From Pseudomonadota bacterium (GTDB lineage Bacteria; Bdellovibrionota; Bacteriovoracia; Bacteriovoracales; Bacteriovoracaceae): 64,000 nucleotides of DNA. The stretch lies in the NCBI GenBank assembly GCA_027487515.1, contig JAIYDL010000020.1, forward strand, positions 26,371 through 90,370, written 5' to 3'. Below are positions 15,711-23,899 of the stretch, piece by piece. The stretch's first letter is position 1, and each line of letters begins with the position of its first letter. The notes beneath the pieces were generated by a model. The model had not been told where the DNA came from. It made no database searches and saw nothing but the letters and a program-made list of their open reading frames with translations. A program made the translations under genes and the position numbers.

Positions 15711-16126
15711 GGGAACCAGACGTAGAGCATCAAGTAGACAAGGACCCCAGTGACCGAAACGTACATCCAAATCGGAAACGTAATCCGAGCAATCTTTTTG
15801 TGCTTCTCCCACTCCTGGCGGTAAGCGTGCCAGAAGGTTTTCAGAATCATCGGTACCATCAGCGCCGCGAGGATGATGTGGGGGATGAGAATGACGAGGT
15901 AGACGGTTTTAATGAAGCCCAGATCCGGGAACTTTTTCGAGGGTACGTGGTAGTGGTAGATCAAGTAGCTCGTCAGAAACGCTGCCGAAACCACAAGTGC
16001 CGAAACCATCAATCCCCGGTGAAGATCCCGGTGCTTCTTTTTAATTGCAATGTATCCAGAGAGGAGAAGGACACCGGCCACAGTGTTGAGGCAGGCATTA
16101 AGGGTTGGCAGATCCTGGATTGTCAT
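15707..16126 (-). CDS. DUF420 membrane protein (CtaM-like oxidase assembly factor)
   Basis: The 139-residue protein has four membrane helices and the DUF420 pattern: NTVAGVLLLSGY, KKKHRDLHRGLM, HYHVPSK and PHIILAALMVP. CtaM/YozB members are needed for maturation of a caa3/aa3 oxidase, and its position between subunit III and the haem synthases fits. It overlaps the preceding small gene by 29 nt and the following fusion by 4 nt. Confidence 0.88.
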   Translation of the reverse strand: MTIQDLPTLNACLNTVAGVLLLSGYIAIKKKHRDLHRGLMVSALVVSAAFLTSYLIYHYHVPSKKFPDLGFIKTVYLVILIPHIILAALMVPMILKTFWHAYRQEWEKHKKIARITFPIWMYVSVTGVLVYLMLYVWFP

Positions 16127-16340
16127 GGGCCTCTTTCAAGCTCTGAGTGAGCACGCGGTGCTTTTTTATCATCCTGTAGATCAGGTAATACGGAATATAG
16201 ATCGCGAGAATGAATAAGGCCAGAATCAGTGTTGTGTTTGAGTCCTTCCCGCCCTGAGTACTGCCGGCGCAGTACGGACACGCGAGAAGGTCTGAGACAA
16301 ATAATAGACTAAAAATAAAGACCAGTGTCCTGGGGATCAT
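16098..16340 (-). CDS. Small membrane protein with a CPYC motif
   Basis: The 80-residue protein has a signal sequence or first helix ending LLACPYCAG and a second helix (LILALFILAIYIPYYLIY) with a basic cytosolic tail. The Cys-x-x-Cys could bind copper or take part in redox chemistry during oxidase assembly; LLAC might also serve as a lipobox. Its start overlaps the ctaE stop (ATGA at 16340-16337). No named family is recognised. Confidence 0.8.
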   Translation of the reverse strand: MIPRTLVFIFSLLFVSDLLACPYCAGSTQGGKDSNTTLILALFILAIYIPYYLIYRMIKKHRVLTQSLKEAHDNPGSANP

Positions 16341-16966
16341 AGGAGGTAGATGAAGGTGAAGACAAGGATCCAGACCAGATCAACGAAGTGCCAGAAAAGC
16401 CCTAGGATCTCGAGGCGGTTGTAATCACCGTTGTCGTAATCACCATTGCGGGCATTGAGGTATTCGCAGATGAGGTAGCCGACCCCCGTCGCTACGTGAA
16501 GTCCGTGGAAGCCGGTAACCAGGTAGAACGTTGACCCGAAGAGCCCCGTGCCGTGAGTGAACGTGGTGAGTGTGATTCCCTTGTGCACGAGATGGGTGTA
16601 CTCGTAGGCTTGGATTCCAAGGAAGATGGCGCCGCCGATGATCGTCACGAGGAGCCAGTTAAGCATGCCCTGACGGTTCTTGGCCTTACAAGCGTCGATG
16701 GCAAGCACCATCGAGACAGAAGAGCAGATGAGAAGAAAGGTCGCGATCCCGGAAAGGAAAATCCCAAGATGATCCGCCGGGTTTGGCCAGTCGAACTTCG
16801 TCCGCATCCAAGCGTAGGCGATCAAGAAGCCGGAGAAAGACATGGCATCGGTGACGAGGAAAATCCACATCCCAATTTTCCCCGGTGTGGCCCGACCAAA
16901 CTGAGGGTCAACTCCACCGATGAGAGGGTTTGAAGGGTGATGAGCGTCGTGACCGTGACCTGCCAT
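16337..16966 (-). CDS. ctaE: Cytochrome c oxidase subunit III
   Basis: The 209-residue protein has five helices and the COX3 motifs: KIGMWIFLVTDAMSF, FYLVTGFHGLHVATGV and YWHF-like LGLFWHFVDLVWI. It lies in the inner membrane next to subunit I. A His-rich N-terminus (GHGHDAHH) precedes the first helix. The ribosome site GGAG lies eight bases before the start. It is the first gene of the upper oxidase block and has a plausible promoter at 17003-17031. Confidence 0.93.
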   Translation of the reverse strand: MAGHGHDAHHPSNPLIGGVDPQFGRATPGKIGMWIFLVTDAMSFSGFLIAYAWMRTKFDWPNPADHLGIFLSGIATFLLICSSVSMVLAIDACKAKNRQGMLNWLLVTIIGGAIFLGIQAYEYTHLVHKGITLTTFTHGTGLFGSTFYLVTGFHGLHVATGVGYLICEYLNARNGDYDNGDYNRLEILGLFWHFVDLVWILVFTFIYLL

Positions 16967-17002
16967 AAAATTAACTCCGCGGGAAAATAATCTATAGCTC
17001 CG

Positions 17003-17031
17003 AGTATACAGATCGTCAGATTATCCCGCAA
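17003..17031 (-). promoter_or_regulatory. Candidate promoter of the oxidase upper block
   Basis: On the minus strand TTGCGG (17031-17026) and TATACT (17008-17003) are separated by 17 bp. The -10 matches five of six consensus bases; the -35 matches only the TTG. It lies 37 nt upstream of the ctaE start, between it and the end of the B12-type regulator gene. Confidence 0.45.
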
Positions 17032-17055
17032 CCCGAAGAGCGCAGCGAACTAAAT

Positions 17056-18003
17056 TTATTGGCCCCCGACTAGCTGCGCAAGCTTTTTGTCTAACATCGC
17101 TAAGTGGTCAATCGGCGTGACGTTAGCTTCCCGAATCGTGGACATCCGGATGTCGCTGACCGACCCGCCGATCCAGATCTCTGTGTTCGCCGGTAGAGAC
17201 TTCCGAAGCGTGAGAGCGACCTCGTTGATGTTCTTGTTCCGGGATCCGTAGGCCGGGCTAATGGCCAGGAGGACGACGTCCGACTTCGTGGCTTTGGCAG
17301 CGTCGCAGATGGACTCCTCTGGGAGGTTTTCCCCGAGGTAGACGAAGCCGACGTTGTGCTCGGCCATCAGGAGACTCGCCAGCATGAGGCCCACGGCGTG
17401 GTGTTCGCCGATCGGAGTCGCGAGAGTGATTTTAAGGCGACCAGTAGTGTCGTTTCGGTAGTGCTGGGCGATCCGTCGACCGATGAAGAATTTGGTGATG
17501 GCCGAGAGGGTGTGCTCTTGAGCGATGCTCATGCGGCCGTCGTGAACGTACTCCCCGACTTTCCGGAAGAGCGCCGCCACCACCTCGAGGGCGAAATCCT
17601 TGCAGGACAGATCCATCGATGCCTTGTTGAGCTCGTGGGTGAGGATGTCGAGCTTGTAGGCATTGAGCGCCATGAAAAGGTTATTCAAGTACGTTCTCGG
17701 TTCGACCAAGCTCTTCCCGGAGGTCACCGCAGGAATGTTGCCGGGGGTCCGACCCTGGGTCATTTTCTGAAGCAGTTTCTCGAGCTCGTCATCTGGAAGG
17801 TTGGCGATCAAGGAGATCGAGTTCCCGAGGGAGGAGAGCTTCCCCAGCATCAGGAGGCGATTGAGTTCGAGTTCCGAATAAAGTCTTCTGCCATTGTCCG
17901 AGCGGGCCGGCTTTATGGCGCCGTAGCGCTTCTCCCAAGCTCGGATACAATGAGTCGAAAGGCCACACATCTGGGAAACAGTCTGAATGTTGTAGTACTT
18001 CAT
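17056..18003 (-). CDS. MerR-family regulator with B12-binding domain (CarH/LitR-like)
   Basis: The 315-residue protein has an N-terminal MerR winged helix (NIQTVSQMCGLSTHCIRAWEKRYG). A helical cap with a QEH motif follows, then a cobalamin-binding domain with GEHHAVG (the ExHxxG motif that holds the lower-axial His), the ISPAYGS loop and WIGGS. CarH/LitR proteins are light-dependent repressors that use adenosylcobalamin. The Trp of the cap motif Wx9EH is replaced by Val here (V-HDGRMSIAQ-EH), so photochemistry may differ or be lost. It faces ycaO divergently and sits beside the oxidase genes rather than carotenoid or photolyase genes. An inverted repeat overlaps its ribosome site, suggesting autoregulation. 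Confidence 0.88.
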   Translation of the reverse strand: MKYYNIQTVSQMCGLSTHCIRAWEKRYGAIKPARSDNGRRLYSELELNRLLMLGKLSSLGNSISLIANLPDDELEKLLQKMTQGRTPGNIPAVTSGKSLVEPRTYLNNLFMALNAYKLDILTHELNKASMDLSCKDFALEVVAALFRKVGEYVHDGRMSIAQEHTLSAITKFFIGRRIAQHYRNDTTGRLKITLATPIGEHHAVGLMLASLLMAEHNVGFVYLGENLPEESICDAAKATKSDVVLLAISPAYGSRNKNINEVALTLRKSLPANTEIWIGGSVSDIRMSTIREANVTPIDHLAMLDKKLAQLVGGQ

Positions 18004-18005
18004 TT

Positions 18006-18030
18006 GACACCTCTCTTGGATATAGGTGTC
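18006..18030. promoter_or_regulatory. Inverted repeat upstream of the MerR/B12 regulator
   Basis: GACACC and GGTGTC are separated by 13 bp and lie just upstream of the regulator start (18003), overlapping its AGAGAGG ribosome site. MerR proteins bind dyads, so this is a candidate self-operator. It could also influence the divergent ycaO gene. Confidence 0.4.
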
Positions 18031-18279
18031 TCACGTTTGGACTTGCCACATAATGGGCTGAATCATGTTGTTCAATGTTTGTAGAAGAAGTTAGGGCCCT
18101 AAAGAATATAAAGACTTAGGCTAGGACACCGAACTCTTTGATACCTAGTCAAACTCATACTGAATCAAGAGGTTTTCTCCGAGGGTGTCTGCTCTGGGAG
18201 AGATCACACACGATGGTTGTTGTTCTGCGGGATCAAGTGTGAGATGAGAAAGCGAATCATCTCTCTCTAAGGACTCAAA

Positions 18280-20043
18280 ATGACACGACTCACGACCATC
18301 CTCGGTAAAGACGCTCCCCTCGAAGAAACCATCGACCGCCTGAAGCACAAACTGCTCGACTGGGGGTTCGACGTTGAGGAAGCCTCGTGGCTCAACCCCG
18401 TCCCGAACGTCTGGTCGGTCCACATCCGGGATCGGTACTGTCCCTACCTTTTCACGAACGGCAAGGGAGTCACGAAAGAGGCCGCACTCGCGAGTGCCCT
18501 CGGGGAATTCTTCGAGCGCCTCAACTGTAACTATTTCTTCGCCGACTTCTACCTCGGAGACCTCGTGGCAAACTCCGAGTTCGTTCACTACCCTCAGGAG
18601 AAATGGTTTCAGTTTGAGGGAGAGGGCATGCCCGCGGGTCTCATGAACGAAGACCTCTGGTCATTCTACGATCCCGACGGAGAACTGACTCCCTCGCAGC
18701 TGGTGGACACCAATTCTGGAAACGCGGAGAGAGGCATCTGCGCCCTCCCCTATACGCGGCTCTCCGATGATCAGACCACGTACATCCCGATGAACATCAT
18801 CGGGAACCTGTACGTTTCAAACGGCATGTCCGCCGGGAACACGAAGACAGAGGCGCGGGTGCAAGCACTGTCTGAAATCTTCGAACGCAGCACGAAGAAT
18901 AGAATCCTCGCCGAGGGTCTCTCTCTTCCGGAAATCCCACGGGAAGTTCTGGAACGCTACCCGAAGGTCGTTGAGGCGATCGCTGAGCTCGAGGCCCAGG
19001 GGTACCCGATCATCTGTAAAGATGCCTCCCTCGGTGGGAAGTTTCCGGTCATCAACGTGACTCTCCTGAATCCTAAAGAGGGCACCGCCTTCGCATCGTT
19101 CGGGGCGCATCCCAAGTTCCAAGTGGCACTCGAACGGACCCTCACCGAACTCCTCCAAGGGCGAAGCCTGGATCAGCTGAACGTCTTCTCCCCTCCTACT
19201 TTTGGGTTAGAGGACGTGGCCGACACGCTGAACCTCGAGGCGCACTTCATCGATTCGAATGGGCTGATCCACTGGAACTTCTTTAAGTCCACTCCCGACT
19301 TCGCCTTCGTCGACTGGAACTTCGGCGGGGGAACCACGCAGTCGGAGTACGACGCCCTCATGGAGATCTTTCCTCAGCTAGAAAAAGAAGTCTATGTCAT
19401 GGACTTCGAGCACCTCGGCGTCTACGGCTGCCGGATCCACGTGCCGGGGCTGTCAGAGATCTACACCCCAGAGGACCTTACCTGGGATAACAACAATGCC
19501 GGAGTTCATTTTCGTAGGCCCATTCTTGGGTGCCATGAACTAACTCCAGAGGGTCTCGTGGAACTCCACGACGACCTCGAGGAAGCGGGCTACGAGGACA
19601 TGCTCCTCCTCTCCCATGCCCTCGGCGTCATCCCGGACCAAGGAACAGTCTGGTCCAATCTGCGCATCGGCGAGTTCAAGACGATGCTGGCCCTGGCCGC
19701 GAAACACCATGAACACGCTAAGGCCGGCGTCGATTGGTGCCTCCACTTCGCTCCCCTAGACCCAGAGCGACGGACCCTCTACCTTTGCCTCCAGACCCTG
19801 CTTCAAATCGAAACCGACGACACCCTGAATAGCCATGAGTACCTCCCGACGATTGAGCGGATGTATGGCCGTGACCTCGTCGAGCGCGCCAAGAAGCTCA
19901 TCGACGGCTTCGAGAAGTTCGATGGTCTCCACGAGTCAGACCTGGGACTCCGGGGCTTCGAAATGCACCAGAAGCTCCTCACGAGTTATGAAAAACTCCA
20001 ACGCGCGAAGGCCCTGTGGTGGGAAACGGCGGCCCGGGACTAA
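18280..20043 (+). CDS. ycaO: YcaO, accessory factor of ribosomal protein S12 methylthiolation
   Basis: The 587-residue protein is very like E. coli YcaO in length and sequence: EEASWLNPVPNVWSVHIRD, TNGKG, ALASALGEFFERL, NIIGNLYVSNGMSAGNT and SFGAHPKF. The YcaO domain is an ATP-dependent cyclodehydratase fold. The E. coli member works with RimO in beta-methylthiolation of S12. A C-terminal TPR-like part completes the protein. AAGGA precedes the start. The divergent neighbour is the B12-type regulator, and the GNAT gene overlaps the stop (TAATG). Confidence 0.93.
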   Translation: MTRLTTILGKDAPLEETIDRLKHKLLDWGFDVEEASWLNPVPNVWSVHIRDRYCPYLFTNGKGVTKEAALASALGEFFERLNCNYFFADFYLGDLVANSEFVHYPQEKWFQFEGEGMPAGLMNEDLWSFYDPDGELTPSQLVDTNSGNAERGICALPYTRLSDDQTTYIPMNIIGNLYVSNGMSAGNTKTEARVQALSEIFERSTKNRILAEGLSLPEIPREVLERYPKVVEAIAELEAQGYPIICKDASLGGKFPVINVTLLNPKEGTAFASFGAHPKFQVALERTLTELLQGRSLDQLNVFSPPTFGLEDVADTLNLEAHFIDSNGLIHWNFFKSTPDFAFVDWNFGGGTTQSEYDALMEIFPQLEKEVYVMDFEHLGVYGCRIHVPGLSEIYTPEDLTWDNNNAGVHFRRPILGCHELTPEGLVELHDDLEEAGYEDMLLLSHALGVIPDQGTVWSNLRIGEFKTMLALAAKHHEHAKAGVDWCLHFAPLDPERRTLYLCLQTLLQIETDDTLNSHEYLPTIERMYGRDLVERAKKLIDGFEKFDGLHESDLGLRGFEMHQKLLTSYEKLQRAKALWWETAARD

Positions 20044-20648
20044 TGGGTTCGGGCTTTTTCTTCTCGCCCGGGCTCTCGCTGAAGTTCGTGTCCGGCGGAA
20101 GAAACCTCCGGATCGGAAGCGTGGGAGCGAAGGACCAAGGACGGATCTCGGAAGGACTCACCCGGATGTCGCCCGAGTCCATCCGCAATCGTTTCTTGGG
20201 TTCGAAGAGTGGGTTCACGCCGACGGAGCTGAAAGAGCTCACCGAGCTCGACGGAAACACTCACTACGCCATCGGCGTCGAGGACATCGAGGCCGACCGC
20301 GGAGTGGCGGTGATCCGCTTGGCGCGCTCGCGGGAGGACTCGGAGCAAGCCGAAGTTGCCATCACGGTGATTGATGGGTACCAAAAACTGGGCCTCGGGA
20401 CCGTTCTCCTGAGTCTTCTGATTCTTGCGGCGAGCGAGCGAGGACTGGCCCGGTTGTCATTTACGTTTCTGCCGACCAACGAAGGCATTCAGAAACTGGT
20501 GCGGAAGTTTGGGCCACCGGAACTGGGACAGAGCAGCCGAGAGACACAGCAGTGGGTCCTGACCCTAGGGCAGGTGAACCTCGTCTCCCTTAAGGCAAGA
20601 CTGGCGACGTTCCTTCCAGAGATTGGTAGGTTTCACTTAGAAACTTAA
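20043..20648 (+). CDS. GNAT-family N-acetyltransferase
   Basis: The 201-residue protein contains the GNAT core: VAVIRLARS, AEVAITVIDGYQKLGLG (motif A, the acetyl-CoA pyrophosphate loop Q-x-x-G-x-G) and LLSLLILAASERGL. The acceptor cannot be deduced. The start ATG overlaps the ycaO stop, so the two are coupled. Placement next to YcaO suggests acetylation of a protein or metabolite linked to the ribosome, which is inference only. Its 3' end overlaps the convergent gene at 20590 by 59 nt. Confidence 0.82.
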   Translation: MGSGFFFSPGLSLKFVSGGRNLRIGSVGAKDQGRISEGLTRMSPESIRNRFLGSKSGFTPTELKELTELDGNTHYAIGVEDIEADRGVAVIRLARSREDSEQAEVAITVIDGYQKLGLGTVLLSLLILAASERGLARLSFTFLPTNEGIQKLVRKFGPPELGQSSRETQQWVLTLGQVNLVSLKARLATFLPEIGRFHLET

Positions 20649-22092
20649 AGTACACTTGCTTCCGGAGCCCGAGGGTTTTGATCACCGCCGAGAGAAGGCC
20701 CGGCTCTTTTAGGAAGAGCTTTCCGAGCTCCACGCGCTTCTGCGCCCAGGGCTTCTCCAGCTGAGCGCGAAAGTCGTCGACGATCCTGCGCAGCTGGGGT
20801 TCGGCGTCACAGGCCAGCCACTCCGTCTCGCAGCGCTCGCGCAGGTGCTCCGTGACTTCATCGAGGTTCTGCTCATCGAGCCCATCGAGCTCCCGCTTCG
20901 TGAGTTGAATCCCAAGCTGGGTCACGACGGTTCCGAAGGGGGCAGTTCGCTCGAGAGTTCGGTTGAAGCCGCGGACCTTGAGGATCCGGGCACGGCCCAA
21001 GAACCGGCGCTCGACGTCTTCTCCGATCGCTCCTTTCATCTCACTGGCCCAGACGAGGACCATCCCTTCTGCGGTCTGGTAGACGAAGTCTTGATGGAAG
21101 CGGTGATTGGCGAGGACACCCCGGGTGCGAGTGTTATTGTAGTCGACTCGAGTGTCGCGCCCGTTGGTGCGAAGATCCACGCTCCCACTGTCCGCGACCT
21201 GCATGATGAGGCCTGGGAGGCCGATGAAAAAGAGCCGATCGCTTCCAACCCAGGTCACGGTCTGAGAAGTGGCGGCGAGCCTCTTTTGCAGAAGCTTCAC
21301 ATTTCCTTTTAGGGCCTCTTCATAAAACTGATGGTGCTCAGAATTTCTTAGGTCGAGGTCAAAGTGAACAGAGAAGCGGTTCCCACGAAACGCGGCGAAG
21401 GACGCCGAAGCGATGAAGGGCCCGGCCGTGACCTGCCGCCGGGTGAGATCCTCTTCAGAGATCGAAAGTCGGACACTGTGAGCGGAGAACTTTCGCAGAT
21501 CAACGATGAAGTGGTTTTGCACCCCAATCGCTGCACTCGCGACGTCCACGATGCCGGCCGCAACACTCACGAATGCGGAGATTCCGCCGTACGTTTGATA
21601 GGATCCACTATCCTCGACGGACCACGCCTCGAGGTCTCTTAACTTCGCTGGCAAATTGAGTGAGCGAGAGGGAATCTCTTTTGATGCCTTGTGATGGACC
21701 GTGGTCTTGAGGGACCCCCGGTAAACGGATAGACCTAGAGTGAGGGCACCAGTGGTCGCGGCAGGCCCGGCTCCACCTTCGATGCGTTCGAGTTTGACGT
21801 CGACCCACCCAAGCTCATTGCGACGGGGGTAGAAATTGAACTGATTGTGGCGAACCGGTCGAACGTAGCCGAGTTCGAGCTTCGAGTACCCCACCTGAAG
21901 CACGGGAAGGTATGAAATGGCACGAGTTGCGTTCCCACCGTAGAGTGAGAGCGCTCCCTGCTGATTGACCGTCACCGGAAGGGTGAAAGGGCCTCCGAAG
22001 CTCCGCTGAGTCAAGAGGAAGCGGACATCTGGGAGTTCCTGTGACCAAGCGGCGTGGGTGAGGAGTGAGAGGATGAGGAGGAGTTTGTTCAT
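20590..22092 (-). CDS. Secreted protein of unknown function, tandem paralogue 1
   Basis: The 500-residue exported protein starts MNKLLLILSLLTHAAWS at ATG 22092; the longer frame would bury the signal peptide. It has the same length as the protein at 22297-23799 and matches it along its whole length (QELPDV, GGISAFVSV, FAAFRGNRFSV, NHRFHQDFVY, ERRFLGRAR, LRERCETEWL). The first 300 residues look beta-rich, the last 100 helical and charged. One conserved Cys pair (CETEWLACDAEP) may form a disulphide. No known family is recognised. The position downstream of secreted hydrolases suggests an envelope or extracellular role. Confidence 0.83.
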   Translation of the reverse strand: MNKLLLILSLLTHAAWSQELPDVRFLLTQRSFGGPFTLPVTVNQQGALSLYGGNATRAISYLPVLQVGYSKLELGYVRPVRHNQFNFYPRRNELGWVDVKLERIEGGAGPAATTGALTLGLSVYRGSLKTTVHHKASKEIPSRSLNLPAKLRDLEAWSVEDSGSYQTYGGISAFVSVAAGIVDVASAAIGVQNHFIVDLRKFSAHSVRLSISEEDLTRRQVTAGPFIASASFAAFRGNRFSVHFDLDLRNSEHHQFYEEALKGNVKLLQKRLAATSQTVTWVGSDRLFFIGLPGLIMQVADSGSVDLRTNGRDTRVDYNNTRTRGVLANHRFHQDFVYQTAEGMVLVWASEMKGAIGEDVERRFLGRARILKVRGFNRTLERTAPFGTVVTQLGIQLTKRELDGLDEQNLDEVTEHLRERCETEWLACDAEPQLRRIVDDFRAQLEKPWAQKRVELGKLFLKEPGLLSAVIKTLGLRKQVYFKFLSETYQSLEGTSPVLP

Positions 22093-22154
22093 ACCCAGCA
22101 TTTTAGCAAGCCCCGCGATGGGCAGAGGATTATTGCAATTTTTCAGGAAAATTC

Positions 22155-22172
22155 TATCTGTCAAAAGTTTAG
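22155..22172 (-). promoter_or_regulatory. Shared 18-bp upstream element, copy 1
   Basis: The minus strand reads CTAAACTTTTGACAGATA, with a consensus-like TTGACA about 67 nt upstream of the start at 22092. The identical 18 bp precede the paralogue at 23799 at nearly the same distance. Neither copy has a good -10 at 16-18 bp, so it may be a regulator site or a promoter of another type. Confidence 0.5.
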
Positions 22173-22199
22173 CTAGTCCGGAGGCTTCAGGAGTGGGAA

Positions 22200-22227
22200 G
22201 CCGGTTCCCCGCGAGGGGCAAACCGGC
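22200..22227. other. Stable hairpin between the tandem paralogues
   Basis: GCCGGTT, CCCC, a GCGA loop, GGGG, a CA bulge and AACCGGC form an 11-bp stem. It has no following T-run on either strand, so it is not a standard terminator. Read on the plus strand the loop is of GNRA type. It may attenuate or stabilise the transcript that links the two paralogues. Confidence 0.45.
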
Positions 22228-22296
22228 CTCGCAGAAAAGATCTTGAGGATACGGACCCAGGTTGTAGAAGTCCCCCGGGGGTCCCGTCGTGGCCCC

Positions 22297-23799
22297 CTAC
22301 CGTGAGAGACCCGCCATGCCTTCGATCGACTGGTACTTTTCACTGAGAAACTTAAAGTATGCCTGCTTCCGGAGCCCGAGGGTTGAGAGAACCGCAGACA
22401 GGAGCGCCGGGTGCTTTAGGAAGAGCCTTCCAAGGCCACCGCGCTTCTGGGCCCAGGGCTTTGAGAGCTCCGTTCGATACTCTTCGACGATTCTTCGGAG
22501 CTGAGGTTCGGCGTCACAGGGCAGCCACTCAGTCTCGCAGCGCTCGCGCAGGTGTTCGATCACGGTGCCGAGATTCCGCTCCTCGAGCTGCTCGAGTTCA
22601 GGCTTTCGAAGTTGGATGGCAAGCTGAGTGATCACGGTCCCAAACGGGGCCCTGCGCTCCAGGGTTCGATCGAAGCCCTGGATCTTCAGGGCCCGGGCAC
22701 GGCCCAAGAACCGGCGCTCAACGTCTTCACCCCTCGCCCCGGTCATCTCGCTGGCCCAAATGAGCACCAGACTGTTCTCGGTGTGGTAAACGAAGTCTTG
22801 ATGGAAGCGGTGGTTAGCGAGCATTCCGCGAGTCCTCGAATTGCTGTAATCGACTGTGGCTTGCTGGCCATTCTCGCGAATGTCCACTGTGCCGCTATCG
22901 ACGATCCGAGAGATCACGTACGGAATGCCGACGTAGAAAAGCTGATCGCTTCCAACCCAGGTCACGTTGCGAGCATCGCTCCGCATCGCTTCCTGGACGA
23001 GCTGCACATTCCCATTCAGCGCCTCTTCGTAATAGCGATGGTGCGCAGGGTTTCGGAGGTCGAACTCAAACTGGACAGAGAAGCGGTTCCCACGGAAGGC
23101 CGCGAAAGCAGCTGAGGCAAAAAAAGGCCCGGCCGAAACCTGCCGACGGAAGAGATCGTCCTCGGAGATGGTGAGACTGATCTTATGGGGTGACAGTTTT
23201 CGGAGGTCAACGGTGAACTGGTTCTGAAAATCAACAGCAATACTCGCAAAGTCGATCAGACCGGCGGAGACACTCACGAACGCCGAGATTCCTCCAGAAG
23301 TCTGAAACGAACCACTGTCCTGGACCGCCCACGCCCGAAGGTCTGGAAGCGTCTTGGGTATGACGAGCGGAAGAGTGGGAGCAGCTTGGCTCGGTTTATG
23401 ATGAATCGTTGTGAAAAGCGCTCCTCGGTAGACGGCCAGGCCCAAGGAGAATGGTCCGCTCGAAATCGCAGGCCCAACGCCTACTTCCATACGCCTGAAT
23501 TGAACCTCAACCCAGCCTAGACCATCCTGGCGCGGGTAGAAGTTAAATCTGTTGTACCGCACGGGGCGAGAGTAGCCCATGTCGAGACTTGAATACCCCA
23601 CCTGAAGAGTTGGCTGAGAAGTGAAGAAGTGCGCTGAACTTCCGCCGAGGAGCGAGAGCTCCCCGCGCTGATTGATGGTTACCGGGAGCGTGAATGGGCT
23701 CCCGAAGCTCAGATCGGTGAATAACGATTGAACGTCTGGTAACTCCTGAGCGAACGAAGCGCGAGTAAGGAGGAGTCCAAGGAGGATAAGGGTTTTCAT
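22297..23799 (-). CDS. Secreted protein of unknown function, tandem paralogue 2
   Basis: The 500-residue exported protein (signal peptide MKTLILLGLLLTRASFA) is a full-length paralogue of the one at 20590-22092. Both end in a Leu/Lys-rich helix with LGLRKQ.YFKFLSE. The gene follows the M1-type peptidase by about 100 nt. Segments such as PVRYNRFNFYPRQDGLGW and FHQDFVY are the best conserved and could mark a functional surface. The family is not recognised. Confidence 0.83.
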   Translation of the reverse strand: MKTLILLGLLLTRASFAQELPDVQSLFTDLSFGSPFTLPVTINQRGELSLLGGSSAHFFTSQPTLQVGYSSLDMGYSRPVRYNRFNFYPRQDGLGWVEVQFRRMEVGVGPAISSGPFSLGLAVYRGALFTTIHHKPSQAAPTLPLVIPKTLPDLRAWAVQDSGSFQTSGGISAFVSVSAGLIDFASIAVDFQNQFTVDLRKLSPHKISLTISEDDLFRRQVSAGPFFASAAFAAFRGNRFSVQFEFDLRNPAHHRYYEEALNGNVQLVQEAMRSDARNVTWVGSDQLFYVGIPYVISRIVDSGTVDIRENGQQATVDYSNSRTRGMLANHRFHQDFVYHTENSLVLIWASEMTGARGEDVERRFLGRARALKIQGFDRTLERRAPFGTVITQLAIQLRKPELEQLEERNLGTVIEHLRERCETEWLPCDAEPQLRRIVEEYRTELSKPWAQKRGGLGRLFLKHPALLSAVLSTLGLRKQAYFKFLSEKYQSIEGMAGLSR

Positions 23800-23860
23800 G
23801 ATCCCATGGTATCAATCCGCAACTTGGGAAGAGAAAATAAAGAAAAAATGAAGGAAAAAT

Positions 23861-23878
23861 TATCTGTCAAAAGTTTAG
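23861..23878 (-). promoter_or_regulatory. Shared 18-bp upstream element, copy 2
   Basis: This is identical to the element at 22155-22172 and lies about 66 nt upstream of the start at 23799. The flanks differ except for an adjacent T-rich stretch. Confidence 0.5.
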
Positions 23879-23899
23879 AGGGCCCAGAGGCCCTCTAAA

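Noticed and set aside
22269..22285. CCCCCGGGGG palindrome as a regulatory site
   Set aside because: Short GC palindrome next to the stop of the paralogue at 22297, without spacing or partner that supports a role.
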